Shown here piece by piece: positions 26,068 through 33,721 of a stretch of 39,552 nucleotides of DNA. The stretch's first letter is position 1. Each line of letters starts with the position of its first letter. Source of the stretch: Porphyromonas gulae DSM 15663 (GTDB taxonomy: Bacteria > Bacteroidota > Bacteroidia > Bacteroidales > Porphyromonadaceae); assembly GCF_000378065.1 (NCBI RefSeq), contig NZ_KB899174.1:1-39552 (forward strand), written 5' to 3'. The translations under genes and the position numbers were made by a program. A model generated the notes under the pieces. That model was not told where the DNA came from. It saw only the letters and a list, made by a program, of their open reading frames with translations, and ran no database searches.

Positions 26068-27690
26068 TTATTCCACTACGAGCTTCTCTACGAAGCACTC
26101 CGTGTCGGATACGACCTTGAGCATGTACGTACCCTTGGCCAAGCGCTGCACATTCAGCTTATATTCCTTGCCGGTGAAAGAAGCTTCGGCGACTACCCTG
26201 CCCTGCATGTCATAGACTGCAGCCTTGCAGGTTGCTGCCATCGGCAGGCAGATCATAGTATATTCGTTGGCAGGGTTCGGGAAGAGTTTCATGCTGCCTT
26301 CCTGCATTACGATGTCTTCAACACCGTTGGCATGTACCCATTCCGTATCGGCCCATACGATTCTCTTCCCGGACATGGATTCCACCCATGACCAGCAAGC
26401 CTGACGCATGACAGGATTGATGTCCACTTGAGGTGTGTAGAGAGCATTGACAGATGATGTGTACGTATATCTGTCACTCCACGCATCTTTGTCATGAATC
26501 TTGTCATAATTGAACCAGAAGTATTTCAGCGTGTTCGTGCCACTCTCCTCTTCTTTGGCATAGGTGACCAGGTAGTGAGACCAACTCTTGTCATACGCCA
26601 GACCCGAGTTGGTCTCGCTCTGGTACGAAGCGACAAGATAACCTTCCTCCAGATCATCCATAGTCGGTGTTTTACCTTTTTGATACCCGAACGATGTCTT
26701 GGGATACACATAGCGAAGGTCCCAATCCGAATTCTCAGGATCAAAATTGCTGTACGTAATCATGAAGTTGTAGCAATTCACCCCATTAATCGTATTGTCA
26801 TCCTCGTCCAGCATCATTTGAATCTTGGGGCTGAACGAGTCGTCGGTTTTGCTAACGATTATAGGGCCTGACCAAACAAATTCAGGATCATTGTCGACAA
26901 AGTTCGACAAGAAACCAATGTCGCTTTTGTCTCCTTCTTTATTCATTTCAAATACCACACCCATCAGCGGCCAGGTATTGTTGCCTGTGGATTCAGAGGT
27001 GCTACCCAGTGAGAGATCCACTTTGTCGATCTTATTCTCTCCATCTTGACGGAAGAGTAGGTTTTTCGTGAATTTTTGTCCTCCATCCAGAGAGAATACA
27101 TAGTCCACGAAGCTTTGTTTGTTTGTGTTGTCGAAACCCGTATAAGCAAAAGCCAAAGCAAAAGGATCGCCACCATTGTTAAGGGCAGAAGGCGAACGAT
27201 AGTTGGAGGCTATATCCACATCGTACAGCCGTACATTGGAGAAGTCTTCCTGATACATACGTTTTCCATTCTGCGCGTTGGCATCGCGACTGAATACCGC
27301 GACTCTACTCTTATATTCACCGGGCTTATTCATGATCTCTACCGACCAAACCTTGATGTCGGATTCGGTCTTACCCGTGACTATGATATCGAAGTCTTGA
27401 AACAGATAATCATCCGATGGATCCCAATCTCTCAACTTTTGGTATGTGGCACCGTTGTCTTTGGAACGGAAGATCTTCACATTGCTATTGCCGGTGTCAC
27501 GTCCGCTGTGGGTCATTACATAGATCCATCCGTTGTCCGCTACACTCATCCTCGTCTGCACGAGTGTTTCCTGATCGTACTGGATCACCTTGACATCATC
27601 TCCGCCCATTGTCTGCGCTTGGGCGAGGGGACAGAGGGTTGCGACGGCGAAAGCCGCCACTACGAATTTGCGTAAAGCTTTTGTTTTCAT
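26068..27690 (-). CDS. tapA: TapA-like surface antigen with T9SS sorting domain
   Basis: A 540-aa exported protein (about 61 kDa). The signal peptide MKTKALRKFVVAAFAVATLCPLAQAQ precedes a beta-propeller-like body with Asp-box motifs (SKDNGATYQKL, SLDGGQKFTKN). The T9SS type A C-terminal domain runs from LFPNPANEYTMICLP through YDMQGRVVAEASFTG to the end EKLVVE. It is predicted to be exported by the T9SS and held on the cell surface. The symbol rests on its position next to tapB and size close to the P. gingivalis 61-kDa antigen. The upstream region carries a promoter-like box, two 21-base direct repeats and a leader hairpin, all duplicated before the paralogue at 28446. No catalytic residues are apparent. 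Confidence 0.85.
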   Translation of the reverse strand: MKTKALRKFVVAAFAVATLCPLAQAQTMGGDDVKVIQYDQETLVQTRMSVADNGWIYVMTHSGRDTGNSNVKIFRSKDNGATYQKLRDWDPSDDYLFQDFDIIVTGKTESDIKVWSVEIMNKPGEYKSRVAVFSRDANAQNGKRMYQEDFSNVRLYDVDIASNYRSPSALNNGGDPFALAFAYTGFDNTNKQSFVDYVFSLDGGQKFTKNLLFRQDGENKIDKVDLSLGSTSESTGNNTWPLMGVVFEMNKEGDKSDIGFLSNFVDNDPEFVWSGPIIVSKTDDSFSPKIQMMLDEDDNTINGVNCYNFMITYSNFDPENSDWDLRYVYPKTSFGYQKGKTPTMDDLEEGYLVASYQSETNSGLAYDKSWSHYLVTYAKEEESGTNTLKYFWFNYDKIHDKDAWSDRYTYTSSVNALYTPQVDINPVMRQACWSWVESMSGKRIVWADTEWVHANGVEDIVMQEGSMKLFPNPANEYTMICLPMAATCKAAVYDMQGRVVAEASFTGKEYKLNVQRLAKGTYMLKVVSDTECFVEKLVVE

Positions 27691-27714
27691 AACAATTTTT
27701 GTCTTTTTTGCCTT

Positions 27715-27746
27715 GAGACCTGATCGGGCAGGAGCCCTCCGGTCTC
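27715..27746 (-). promoter_or_regulatory. tapA 5' leader hairpin
   Basis: A two-tier stem: GAGACC (27741-27746 side) pairs with GGTCTC (27715-27720 side), and inside it GGGC pairs with GCCC around a 4-base loop. It lies 25 bases before the start codon. The duplicate gene has a diverged hairpin at the same place (30057-30092), so structure is kept although sequence changed. Confidence 0.5.
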
Positions 27747-27950
27747 GAATTGCTGATTAGTGATTAGTTTGATTGATTTGTTGTCTTGATTTTTCACAAG
27801 AGCACGATGGCTCATGACTCTCTCTTCTCCGCTTTCATTCTTTGTTTTTACTTTTTGCTGATTGATTATCGTTCACCCTTGGCTAAGAACATCCGAAATC
27901 AAAACCGACAATTCGCACAATGCGGAGCGCATGTTCGACTTTCTCTGTTG

Positions 27951-27958
27951 CAAAGGAA
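27951..27958 (-). promoter_or_regulatory. tapA promoter-like box (TTCCTTTG)
   Basis: Minus-strand TTCCTTTG differs from TAnnTTTG at one position. It is conserved at 30276-30283 in the duplicate, with direct repeats the same 21 bases upstream in both. The predicted start near 27944 would leave a leader of about 250 bases. Confidence 0.4.
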
Positions 27959-27979
27959 CGGAGTGGCGAGGAAGGACAC

Positions 27980-28019
27980 TTGGACAAATCGCGCATTTTC
28001 TTGGACAAATCGCGCATTT
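27980..28019. repeat. 21-base direct repeat pair upstream of tapA
   Basis: TTGGACAAATCGCGCATTTT occurs at 27980-27999 and, one base shorter, at 28001-28019. A degenerate third copy starts at 28053. The pair lies just upstream of the promoter-like box, the usual position of an activator site. The duplicate gene has the same layout. Confidence 0.65.
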
Positions 28020-28140
28020 CAAACAAAAAACGATGTCAGATTTGGTATAGATTTGGATAAATCACGCACAAAAAAGACATAAGACGCTAATAAACAGGGT
28101 GTTCCGAGTGCAAATACTAAAAGCTCTTTTCGAATATCCT

Positions 28141-28280
28141 TTAGAACGTAATAAAATGTCCTTTTTGCGAAAAAAGGAGATCGGCCAATTCGCTATCGGA
28201 CAGGGATGAGAGATGCTCGGAGTAAGGGAGTCGGAAGGTGCAGCCTTCGCGAAAAGCATTGCAGCCGAAAACCTCCCGAC
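28141..28280 (-). pseudogene. topB 3' fragment (duplication relic)
   Basis: These 140 bases match the last 46 codons of topB, including the stop (GCNAFREGCTFRLPYSEH then SLSDSELADLL-SQKGHF-TF), with a few substitutions and no start of its own. Similarity stops abruptly at 28280, where topB continues but this copy turns into sequence like the tapA 3' flank. It marks the joint of a tandem duplication that created the second tapA-like gene. A chance open frame fuses it to about 15 unrelated residues; I do not regard it as a functional gene. Confidence 0.9.
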
Positions 28281-28305
28281 TTCTATAGAGTTGTTCTTTA
28301 AAATT

Positions 28306-28356
28306 AGAGAGACAGAGGGATAGCAAACCAATGGGGATGCTATCCTCTGCCTCTCT
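28306..28356 (-). terminator. Strong hairpin downstream of the tapA paralogue
   Basis: An 18-bp stem (28306-28324 with 28339-28356, one bulge and one G-U) with a 14-base loop. On the minus strand it is followed by AATTTTAAAG, a weak U-tract. It likely ends or reduces transcription before tapA. Confidence 0.55.
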
Positions 28357-28415
28357 TGCTGTTTAGGTTATTAACGTCTTTTCTGTTCTTTGCACATATG
28401 ACAAACGGCCCCTAT

Positions 28416-28428
28416 CCGACTGAGTCGG
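28416..28428 (-). terminator. Short hairpin just past the tapA paralogue stop
   Basis: CCGAC-TCA-GTCGG, identical in sequence and distance from the stop to the hairpin after tapA at 26038-26050. No U-tract. Confidence 0.3.
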
Positions 28429-28445
28429 TAGAGTCACAGCAGCCC

Positions 28446-30038
28446 TTATTCCACTACGAGCTTCTCTACGAAGCGCTCTGTGTCGGACACGACCTTGAGC
28501 ATGTATGTGCCCTTAGCCAAGTTCTGCACATTCAGCTTATATTCCTTGCCGGAGAAAGAGGCTTGGGCTACCATCCTGCCCTGCAAGTCGTAGAGTACTA
28601 CCCTGTTCTCTCCTGCCACTGGCAAACTGATTAGGACGGATTCGTTCGCCGGATTGGGGTAGAGCTTTATCTTACTTTCTTGCATTACGATGTCTTCAAT
28701 GCTTGATGGCACTGCCCACTCAGTATCGGCCCACAAATCGATTCCACCTTGATATTCATCAAACCAGATCCAACAAGCTTTTACTTTCGAAGGGTTGATA
28801 TCCACAAGAGGCTTCCCGAAATAAAAAGAAACATCATCATAGTCGGATGCATAAACGTATTTAGTACTCCACGAACTGGGTTTATGAAGATTATCGTAGT
28901 GCGCCCATTGGTATTTCAATTTTTGTATACCATCCTCTTCAGTAGCGTATGTAAACAGATAGTGATTGCCTACCTTATCGTATGAAAGAGCCGGCTGTCG
29001 TGCATTGGATACGAGGGTAGCCACATTGAGGTCGTCCACAGAAGGCTCGGATAAATACCCGAACGATTTCTTCGGATATGCATATTTGATAGTATTCTGA
29101 GTCTCATAGACTATCATGAAATTGTGGCAACTCTCACCGCCTATTGTATTCTCCGAATCGTGATCCAGCATCATTTGGATTCGCGGTCTCCACAAATTAC
29201 CGGAGGCAGCGAGTGTGATCGGACTACTCCATGCGAAGGCAGGATCATTGTCGACGAAATTGGAGATAAACCCAACATTATTATAACCATCTTTGGCAAA
29301 CACAATGCCCATAAGAGGCCAGGTATTGTGCATATCGGCAGTTGTGCTACCTATAGAAATGTCTACATCTTCGATTTGTTGCGTTCCATTTTGTTTGTAC
29401 AAGAGTGACTTCTCAAAAGTAGCCCCCCCATCCAAAGAGAATATATAGTCCAGAAAGCTATGCTTGGGAGAGGCAGCCCTATTATATCCGCATACAGCAA
29501 TTCCCAGAGCAAAAGGATTTCCGCCGACTCCCATAGGAGAAGGAGCTCTAAAGTTGGAAGCCATGGCCACATCGTACAGCTCTACGTTCGGCAACGTTTC
29601 ATCATAGATACGAACTGAATTTGCCATATCGGCATCACGGCGGAAGATCACGACTTTGCTGTCCGAATCTTTGACGAGCAACTCCACCGACCACACTCTG
29701 ATATCAGATGCATTATTGCCGGTTACTACTATATCGAAATCTGCATATTGATAGCCACCTTCCGGATACCAATGTTTGAGTTGTTGATATGTGGCTCCTC
29801 CATCCACGGAACGAAAAATCTTGACTTGGGTATCAGCCCCGTCTTTATGATGAGCCATCACATAGATCCAACCATTGTCTGCTACGGCAAGTCTGGACTC
29901 ACCTTCTGGCTGTGGCGAGTCGAATGAGGAGATCAACACATTATCTCCTCCCATCATCTGAGCCTGCATGAAGCTGGGGCTGCAAATGGCTGCAGCGAAT
30001 ACAGCCACGACAAACTTGAGTAAAGCTTTTGTTTTCAT
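28446..30038 (-). CDS. Duplicated TapA-like surface antigen with T9SS domain
   Basis: A 530-aa paralogue of tapA produced by tandem duplication. The signal peptide MKTKALLKFVVAVFAAAICSPSFMQAQ is followed by MMGGDNVLISS, like the MGGDDV start of tapA. Asp-box motifs are SVDGGATYQQL and SLDGGATFEKS. The C-terminal T9SS domain (LYPNPANESVLISLP, YDLQGRMVAQASFSG, ending EKLVVE) is nearly that of tapA. The middle has diverged clearly: loops and lengths differ, which would change surface exposure. It is intact, with copied promoter, direct repeats and leader hairpin, so probably expressed. It may be antigenic variation material or have a new ligand; the sequence does not say. Confidence 0.88.
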   Translation of the reverse strand: MKTKALLKFVVAVFAAAICSPSFMQAQMMGGDNVLISSFDSPQPEGESRLAVADNGWIYVMAHHKDGADTQVKIFRSVDGGATYQQLKHWYPEGGYQYADFDIVVTGNNASDIRVWSVELLVKDSDSKVVIFRRDADMANSVRIYDETLPNVELYDVAMASNFRAPSPMGVGGNPFALGIAVCGYNRAASPKHSFLDYIFSLDGGATFEKSLLYKQNGTQQIEDVDISIGSTTADMHNTWPLMGIVFAKDGYNNVGFISNFVDNDPAFAWSSPITLAASGNLWRPRIQMMLDHDSENTIGGESCHNFMIVYETQNTIKYAYPKKSFGYLSEPSVDDLNVATLVSNARQPALSYDKVGNHYLFTYATEEDGIQKLKYQWAHYDNLHKPSSWSTKYVYASDYDDVSFYFGKPLVDINPSKVKACWIWFDEYQGGIDLWADTEWAVPSSIEDIVMQESKIKLYPNPANESVLISLPVAGENRVVLYDLQGRMVAQASFSGKEYKLNVQNLAKGTYMLKVVSDTERFVEKLVVE

Positions 30039-30056
30039 ACTTGTTGTTTTTTTGAT

Positions 30057-30092
30057 GAGACTGACAGGAAGGGGATCCCTCCGGTCGGTCTC
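30057..30092 (-). promoter_or_regulatory. Leader hairpin of the tapA paralogue
   Basis: GAGAC (30088-30092 side) pairs with GTCTC (30057-30061 side), enclosing an inner stem AGGG-GAT-CCCT at 30070-30080. Same position relative to the start codon as the tapA hairpin, with different sequence. Confidence 0.45.
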
Positions 30093-30275
30093 GGGTTAAA
30101 TAATCAGTGATTGTTGTTCCTTTCGATCTCTAAAAGATCATCCCATTCTTTCTTTTTCTTTGTCGCTTTCATTTCCTTGTCTCCTACCTTTTTCAATCGC
30201 ACAATTGTTTTCTCTTAGCTAAAGCTTATGAAATTGGCAGAGACGACCGGGAACAAACACCGGCTCTCTCTATCG

Positions 30276-30283
30276 CAAAGGAA
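30276..30283 (-). promoter_or_regulatory. Promoter-like box of the tapA paralogue (TTCCTTTG)
   Basis: Identical to the tapA box at 27951-27958 and offset by 2325 bases, the same offset as the direct repeats and the topB copy. A start near 30269 would give a leader of about 230 bases. Confidence 0.4.
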
Positions 30284-30304
30284 AGAGGTATCACCGAAAT
30301 ATTT

Positions 30305-30345
30305 TTGGACAAATTGCGCATTTTCTTGGACAAATTGCGCATTTT
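30305..30345. repeat. 21-base direct repeat pair upstream of the tapA paralogue
   Basis: Two identical copies of TTGGACAAATTGCGCATTTT at 30305-30324 and 30326-30345; a degenerate third begins at 30378, 52 bases after the second copy, exactly as in the tapA region. Both repeats here carry T where both repeats upstream of tapA carry C at the eleventh base. Confidence 0.65.
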
Positions 30346-30465
30346 AAATAAAAAAAGATGTCAGATTTGGCATCGATTTGGACAAATCACGCACAAAAAA
30401 GACATAAGACGTTAACAAACAAGATGTTCCGAGTGCAAGTACTAAAAGCTCTTTTCGAATGTCAT

Positions 30466-32508
30466 TTAGAACGTAGTAAAATGTCCTTTTTGCGAGGAAA
30501 GGAGGTCGGCCAGTTCGCTATCGGACAGGGATGCGGGATGCTCGGAGTAAGGGAGTCGGAAGGTGCAGCCTTCGCGAAAGGCATTGCAGCCGAAAGCCTC
30601 CCGACCGCGGACAACGATCCCCTTGCCACAGATCGGACAGGTGAGATCGGGCTGCTGCTGCTTCACGAGCTTGTCTGCCTTTTTCTTTTTGCCGGAAGCC
30701 GGCGAGGCAGCAGGTGCCGGATCGGGTAGGAGTACGGAGGAGCTGCTCTTGAGCACATCGGGGATCAGATGAGTGAGCAGCACTTTCAGCTCGTCGATAA
30801 AGTCGGCTGCCGAGTAGTCGCCGCGCTCGATGCGGCGAAGCTTATATTCCCATTGTCCGGTCAGTTCGGCACTCTTGAGCAGCTCATAGTCGATCGTCGC
30901 TATCAGAGAGATCCCCGTGGGAGTGGCCTTGAGGTTCTTCTTCTCTTTATAGATATAGTTGCGCTTGAAGAGCGTCTCGATGATCGCTGCCCGCGTGGAC
31001 GGTCGCCCGATGCCGTTTTCTTTGAGGGCATCGCGTAGCTCTTCGTCTTTGACCGACTTGCCGGCCGTCTCCATGGCACGCAGAAGTGTGGCTTCGGTAT
31101 AGAATTTGGGAGGCTGTGTCGTCTTCTCCTGCACTTCGGGGGAGTGTGCTCCGCTCTCGCCCTGAGAGAAAGCCGGCAGGGTCTTCTCTTCGTCCTTGCT
31201 CTCACCTTCGTCATCCGTCTGCGGATCGGTGAAGACGGTGCGCCAGCCGGGTTCCAGTATCTGCTTCCCCGTGGTTTTGAACTCTACCTCGGCAGCCTGT
31301 CCCAAGACCGTGGTCTGGCTGAATACGCAGTCCGGATAGAAAACGGCAATGAACCGGCGCGCTACCAGATCGAATACGCGCCGCTCGTCCTCCGACAAGC
31401 CGTGTGATGGCTGACCCGTGGGAATGATGGCATGGTGGTCGGTGATCTTGCTGTTGTCGAATACCTTCTTGCTTTTTTTCAGCTTGCCGCCTCGGAGGGG
31501 AGCTGTAAGCAGGGCATAGTCGGAGAGCCCTTGGAGGATATTAGGCACCTTTTCGAATATATCATCGCTCAGATAGGTGGTATCCACACGCGGATAGGTG
31601 GTGATCTTCTTCTCGTACAGCGATTGGATGGTGCGCAGCGTGGCATCGGCCGTCATGGCAAACTTCTTATTGCATTCCACCTGCAGGCCCGTGAGATCGA
31701 AGAGCCGTGGCGGCAGTTCCTTGCCTTTCTTCGTAGCTACGGAGGTAACGGTAAACGGGCTGCCCGCTACGGCCTGCACTTCCCTACGAGCCTCTTCGAT
31801 GGAGGAGAAGCGTCCCTTGGTGGCATTGAACACCGTGTCGCGGTAGGTGGTCTTCACCTCCCAATAGACTTCAGGGGTGAAGTGTTCGATCTCGTGCTGT
31901 CTCCTGACGATAAGGGCCAGAGTCGGAGTCTGCACCCGTCCGATGGAGAGCACCTGTCGGTTGCCCCCGAAGCGGAGCGTATAGAGACGCGTAGCATTCA
32001 TGCCCAATAGCCAGTCGCCTATGGCACGAGCCAGTCCGGCCTCGTACAGGGAGCGAAACTCCTCGCTGTCTCGCAGTCTGGCAAAGCCTTCACGGATGGA
32101 CTCCTCCGTGAGAGAAGATATCCACAGCCGCCGCACAGGACATGTGCAACCGGCTTTCTGCAACACCCAGCGCTGGATCAGCTCGCCCTCCTGCCCGGCA
32201 TCGCCACAGTTGACGACCATATCCGCTTCGCGAACGAGCCTTTCGATGGTGGCGAATTGCTCCCGAATACTATCGCTATCGATGAGTTTGATACCGAATC
32301 GCGGTGGTATCATCGGTAGCGAACCGATACTCCATCGCTTCCATTCGGGTGCATAGTCGTGAGGCTCTTTGAGGGAGCAGAGATGCCCGAAGGTCCACGT
32401 CACCCGATAGCCGTTGCCCTCCATATAGCCTTTGTGGGCTTTGGTGGCACCGAGTACGGCAGCGATCTCACGCCCTACACTGGGCTTTTCGGCGATGCAG
32501 ACTATCAT
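30466..32508 (-). CDS. topB: DNA topoisomerase III
   Basis: Type IA topoisomerase that cuts one strand, passes another and reseals, resolving replication and recombination intermediates; 680 aa. The Toprim domain starts at residue 1 (MIVCIAEKPSVGREIAAVLGA) with the acidic NCGDAGQEGELIQRW. The catalytic Tyr is in ITTYPRVDTTYL. GIGRPSTRAAIIETL and the HAIIPTG segment are typical. A C-terminal zinc-ribbon-like part (LTCPICGKGI ... GCNAFREGCTFRLPY) follows an acidic linker. ATG 32508 is chosen because the family begins at MIVCIAEKPS; upstream in-frame sequence is intergenic repeat. In Bacteroidota such TopB genes can also be mobile-element borne, but no conjugation genes are near. Its 3' end has been duplicated at 28141-28280. 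Confidence 0.96.
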   Translation of the reverse strand: MIVCIAEKPSVGREIAAVLGATKAHKGYMEGNGYRVTWTFGHLCSLKEPHDYAPEWKRWSIGSLPMIPPRFGIKLIDSDSIREQFATIERLVREADMVVNCGDAGQEGELIQRWVLQKAGCTCPVRRLWISSLTEESIREGFARLRDSEEFRSLYEAGLARAIGDWLLGMNATRLYTLRFGGNRQVLSIGRVQTPTLALIVRRQHEIEHFTPEVYWEVKTTYRDTVFNATKGRFSSIEEARREVQAVAGSPFTVTSVATKKGKELPPRLFDLTGLQVECNKKFAMTADATLRTIQSLYEKKITTYPRVDTTYLSDDIFEKVPNILQGLSDYALLTAPLRGGKLKKSKKVFDNSKITDHHAIIPTGQPSHGLSEDERRVFDLVARRFIAVFYPDCVFSQTTVLGQAAEVEFKTTGKQILEPGWRTVFTDPQTDDEGESKDEEKTLPAFSQGESGAHSPEVQEKTTQPPKFYTEATLLRAMETAGKSVKDEELRDALKENGIGRPSTRAAIIETLFKRNYIYKEKKNLKATPTGISLIATIDYELLKSAELTGQWEYKLRRIERGDYSAADFIDELKVLLTHLIPDVLKSSSSVLLPDPAPAASPASGKKKKADKLVKQQQPDLTCPICGKGIVVRGREAFGCNAFREGCTFRLPYSEHPASLSDSELADLLSSQKGHFTTF

Positions 32509-32532
32509 GAACTTATTCGGGATTCCTAAAGA

Positions 32533-32540
32533 CAAATGTA
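32533..32540 (-). promoter_or_regulatory. topB promoter -7 box (TACATTTG)
   Basis: Minus-strand TACATTTG fits TAnnTTTG, giving a start near 32526 and a leader of about 18 bases to ATG 32508. No good -33 box. Confidence 0.45.
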
Positions 32541-32639
32541 CACTTTTGACCTTTAACGACTGTACCTTGCTCTCTGTGTGGAGCCTGGTGGGAATTCCTG
32601 TTTGCTGTGGTTTGGTGTGGAAAAAAGGCTGTGTATGGC

Positions 32640-32770
32640 ACGGGAAAACGTGGCGCGGGAAAGTTTTGCCTGCGGCGCGGGAAAAATTTTTTTCCCGAAC
32701 GAGAACGAAAAAGTTTTGGCGCGAGTTTTCAGCAAAACACGAACCGCACTTCGCCGATTTTCGGTTCGAG
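32640..32770. repeat. Intergenic inverted-repeat element, copy C
   Basis: Contains the palindrome CGGGAAAAA (32678-32686) with TTTTTCCCG (32689-32697) and the stem CGAACCG (32740-32746) with CGGTTCG (32762-32768). The core TGGCGCGAG lies at 32717-32725, with GGCGCGGGAAA variants at 32652 and 32674. It shares GAACGAAAAAGTTTT with copy B and CGAACCGCA arms with copy A. Confidence 0.6.
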
Positions 32771-32818
32771 AATGCGATAGGCTGCCCCCAAGCAAGAAAA
32801 GACAAAAGAGCTGCAAAA

Positions 32819-33721
32819 CTAATGCTTTCGCAAGGAAGAAAGGGAGGCTACGTATAGTAGCTTATACAAGCTGAAGAGAAGTAGAGAGGGCTTGCTGCCC
32901 GTAAGCTGCTTCTCCAACGAGGAGCGGAAGAGCGGCCACAAGCTGGCCGTCAATCGTACAAGGTGTAGCCGTTTCAGCAGATTGTATACTCTGAGCAGGC
33001 TTACCAGTTCGGCCAGCTCTTCGCGGTGGCGATAGAGATTGTCCAGATAGCTGCGTGTGGTGGACAAAAATCCCTCGGCCGTGTCGCAGTGGTAATGCTC
33101 TACGGGATTGTCGATATGCAGGATGGGGATGCCGGCCCGGCGCAGACGCTCGCCAAACAGGATGTCTTCGTACCCCATGCCCATATTGGGAGGGAAGCCG
33201 GTGGCAAGCATCTGCTTTCTTGGGATCATGAAAGCCATCGAGATGAATCCGGAGTGGGGCTTTCGTGCTCGCTCTCGTGCCGATCGGCTTTCCACTTCGG
33301 TACCATATCGTTGCCGGAGGGGATTGGTGGACTCGGGCGGATAGACGAATCCACCACATACGACTGCCGTGTCGGAGGCATGCCGTAGATAGCGTTCGAT
33401 GAAGTCGGGGGATGCCGGCAGGGTGTCGGAATCGAGGATAAGGAGCTGCTCGCCTTGGGCTTCTTCGGCTAAGCGATTGCGCAGACGGCCTGCACCCATA
33501 TTCTCCTCGGCACTGATGAGTCGGCACAGCCCCTCCTGTTCGTAAGCGATGTATTGGGAAGTGTAAGGCTCGCCGGAGCAGTCGTCACCAAGAATGATTT
33601 CATAGCCGATGGATAGCCCTTCGGCCTGCTTAGACAGTTCCTCCAGCAGTCTGCGACAATCCCTCTTATAAACGGGCATGAGTATGGACAAGGTGGGAGA
33701 CTTCTTCATCGCAGGGTTCAT
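32819..33721 (-). CDS. Family 2 glycosyltransferase
   Basis: A 300-aa GT-A fold transferase, cytoplasmic or membrane-associated. SPTLSILMPVYKRD opens the nucleotide-binding domain, DDCSG is the first acidic motif, and LILDSDTLP holds the DXD that binds the metal and nucleotide-sugar. GMGYEDILFGERLRRAGIPI is the ED acceptor/base region. The C-terminal 90 residues are basic and partly amphipathic (LLRVYNLLKRLHLVRLTASLWPLF). ATG 33721 overlaps the dprA stop (ATGA), which suggests coupling; an alternative ATG is at 33709. Sugar donor and acceptor are unknown; LPS, glycoprotein or capsule synthesis are all possible. No other glycan gene is nearby. Confidence 0.88.
   Translation of the reverse strand: MNPAMKKSPTLSILMPVYKRDCRRLLEELSKQAEGLSIGYEIILGDDCSGEPYTSQYIAYEQEGLCRLISAEENMGAGRLRNRLAEEAQGEQLLILDSDTLPASPDFIERYLRHASDTAVVCGGFVYPPESTNPLRQRYGTEVESRSARERARKPHSGFISMAFMIPRKQMLATGFPPNMGMGYEDILFGERLRRAGIPILHIDNPVEHYHCDTAEGFLSTTRSYLDNLYRHREELAELVSLLRVYNLLKRLHLVRLTASLWPLFRSSLEKQLTGSKPSLLLFSLYKLLYVASLSSLRKH

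Larger units (their letters stand above)
32509..32818. other. Intergenic region between the glycosyltransferase gene and topB
   Basis: A 310-base gap. It carries the topB promoter at its left end and the inverted-repeat element at 32640-32770. A reading frame in phase with topB crosses it, but the product there is low-complexity and not part of TopB. Confidence 0.6.

Noticed and set aside
27786-28082. 98-codon plus-strand open frame upstream of tapA
   Set aside because: It consists largely of the direct repeats (tandem WTNRAF units) in a regulatory region and is not kept in the duplicated copy.
30466-32508. topB as a sign of an integrated conjugative element
   Set aside because: No integrase, relaxase or transfer genes are nearby and the neighbours are chromosomal housekeeping genes.
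32509-32805. N-terminal extension of TopB
   Set aside because: The extension is translated from the inverted-repeat element, contains the topB -7 box and lacks homology to TopB, which begins MIVCIAEKPS.
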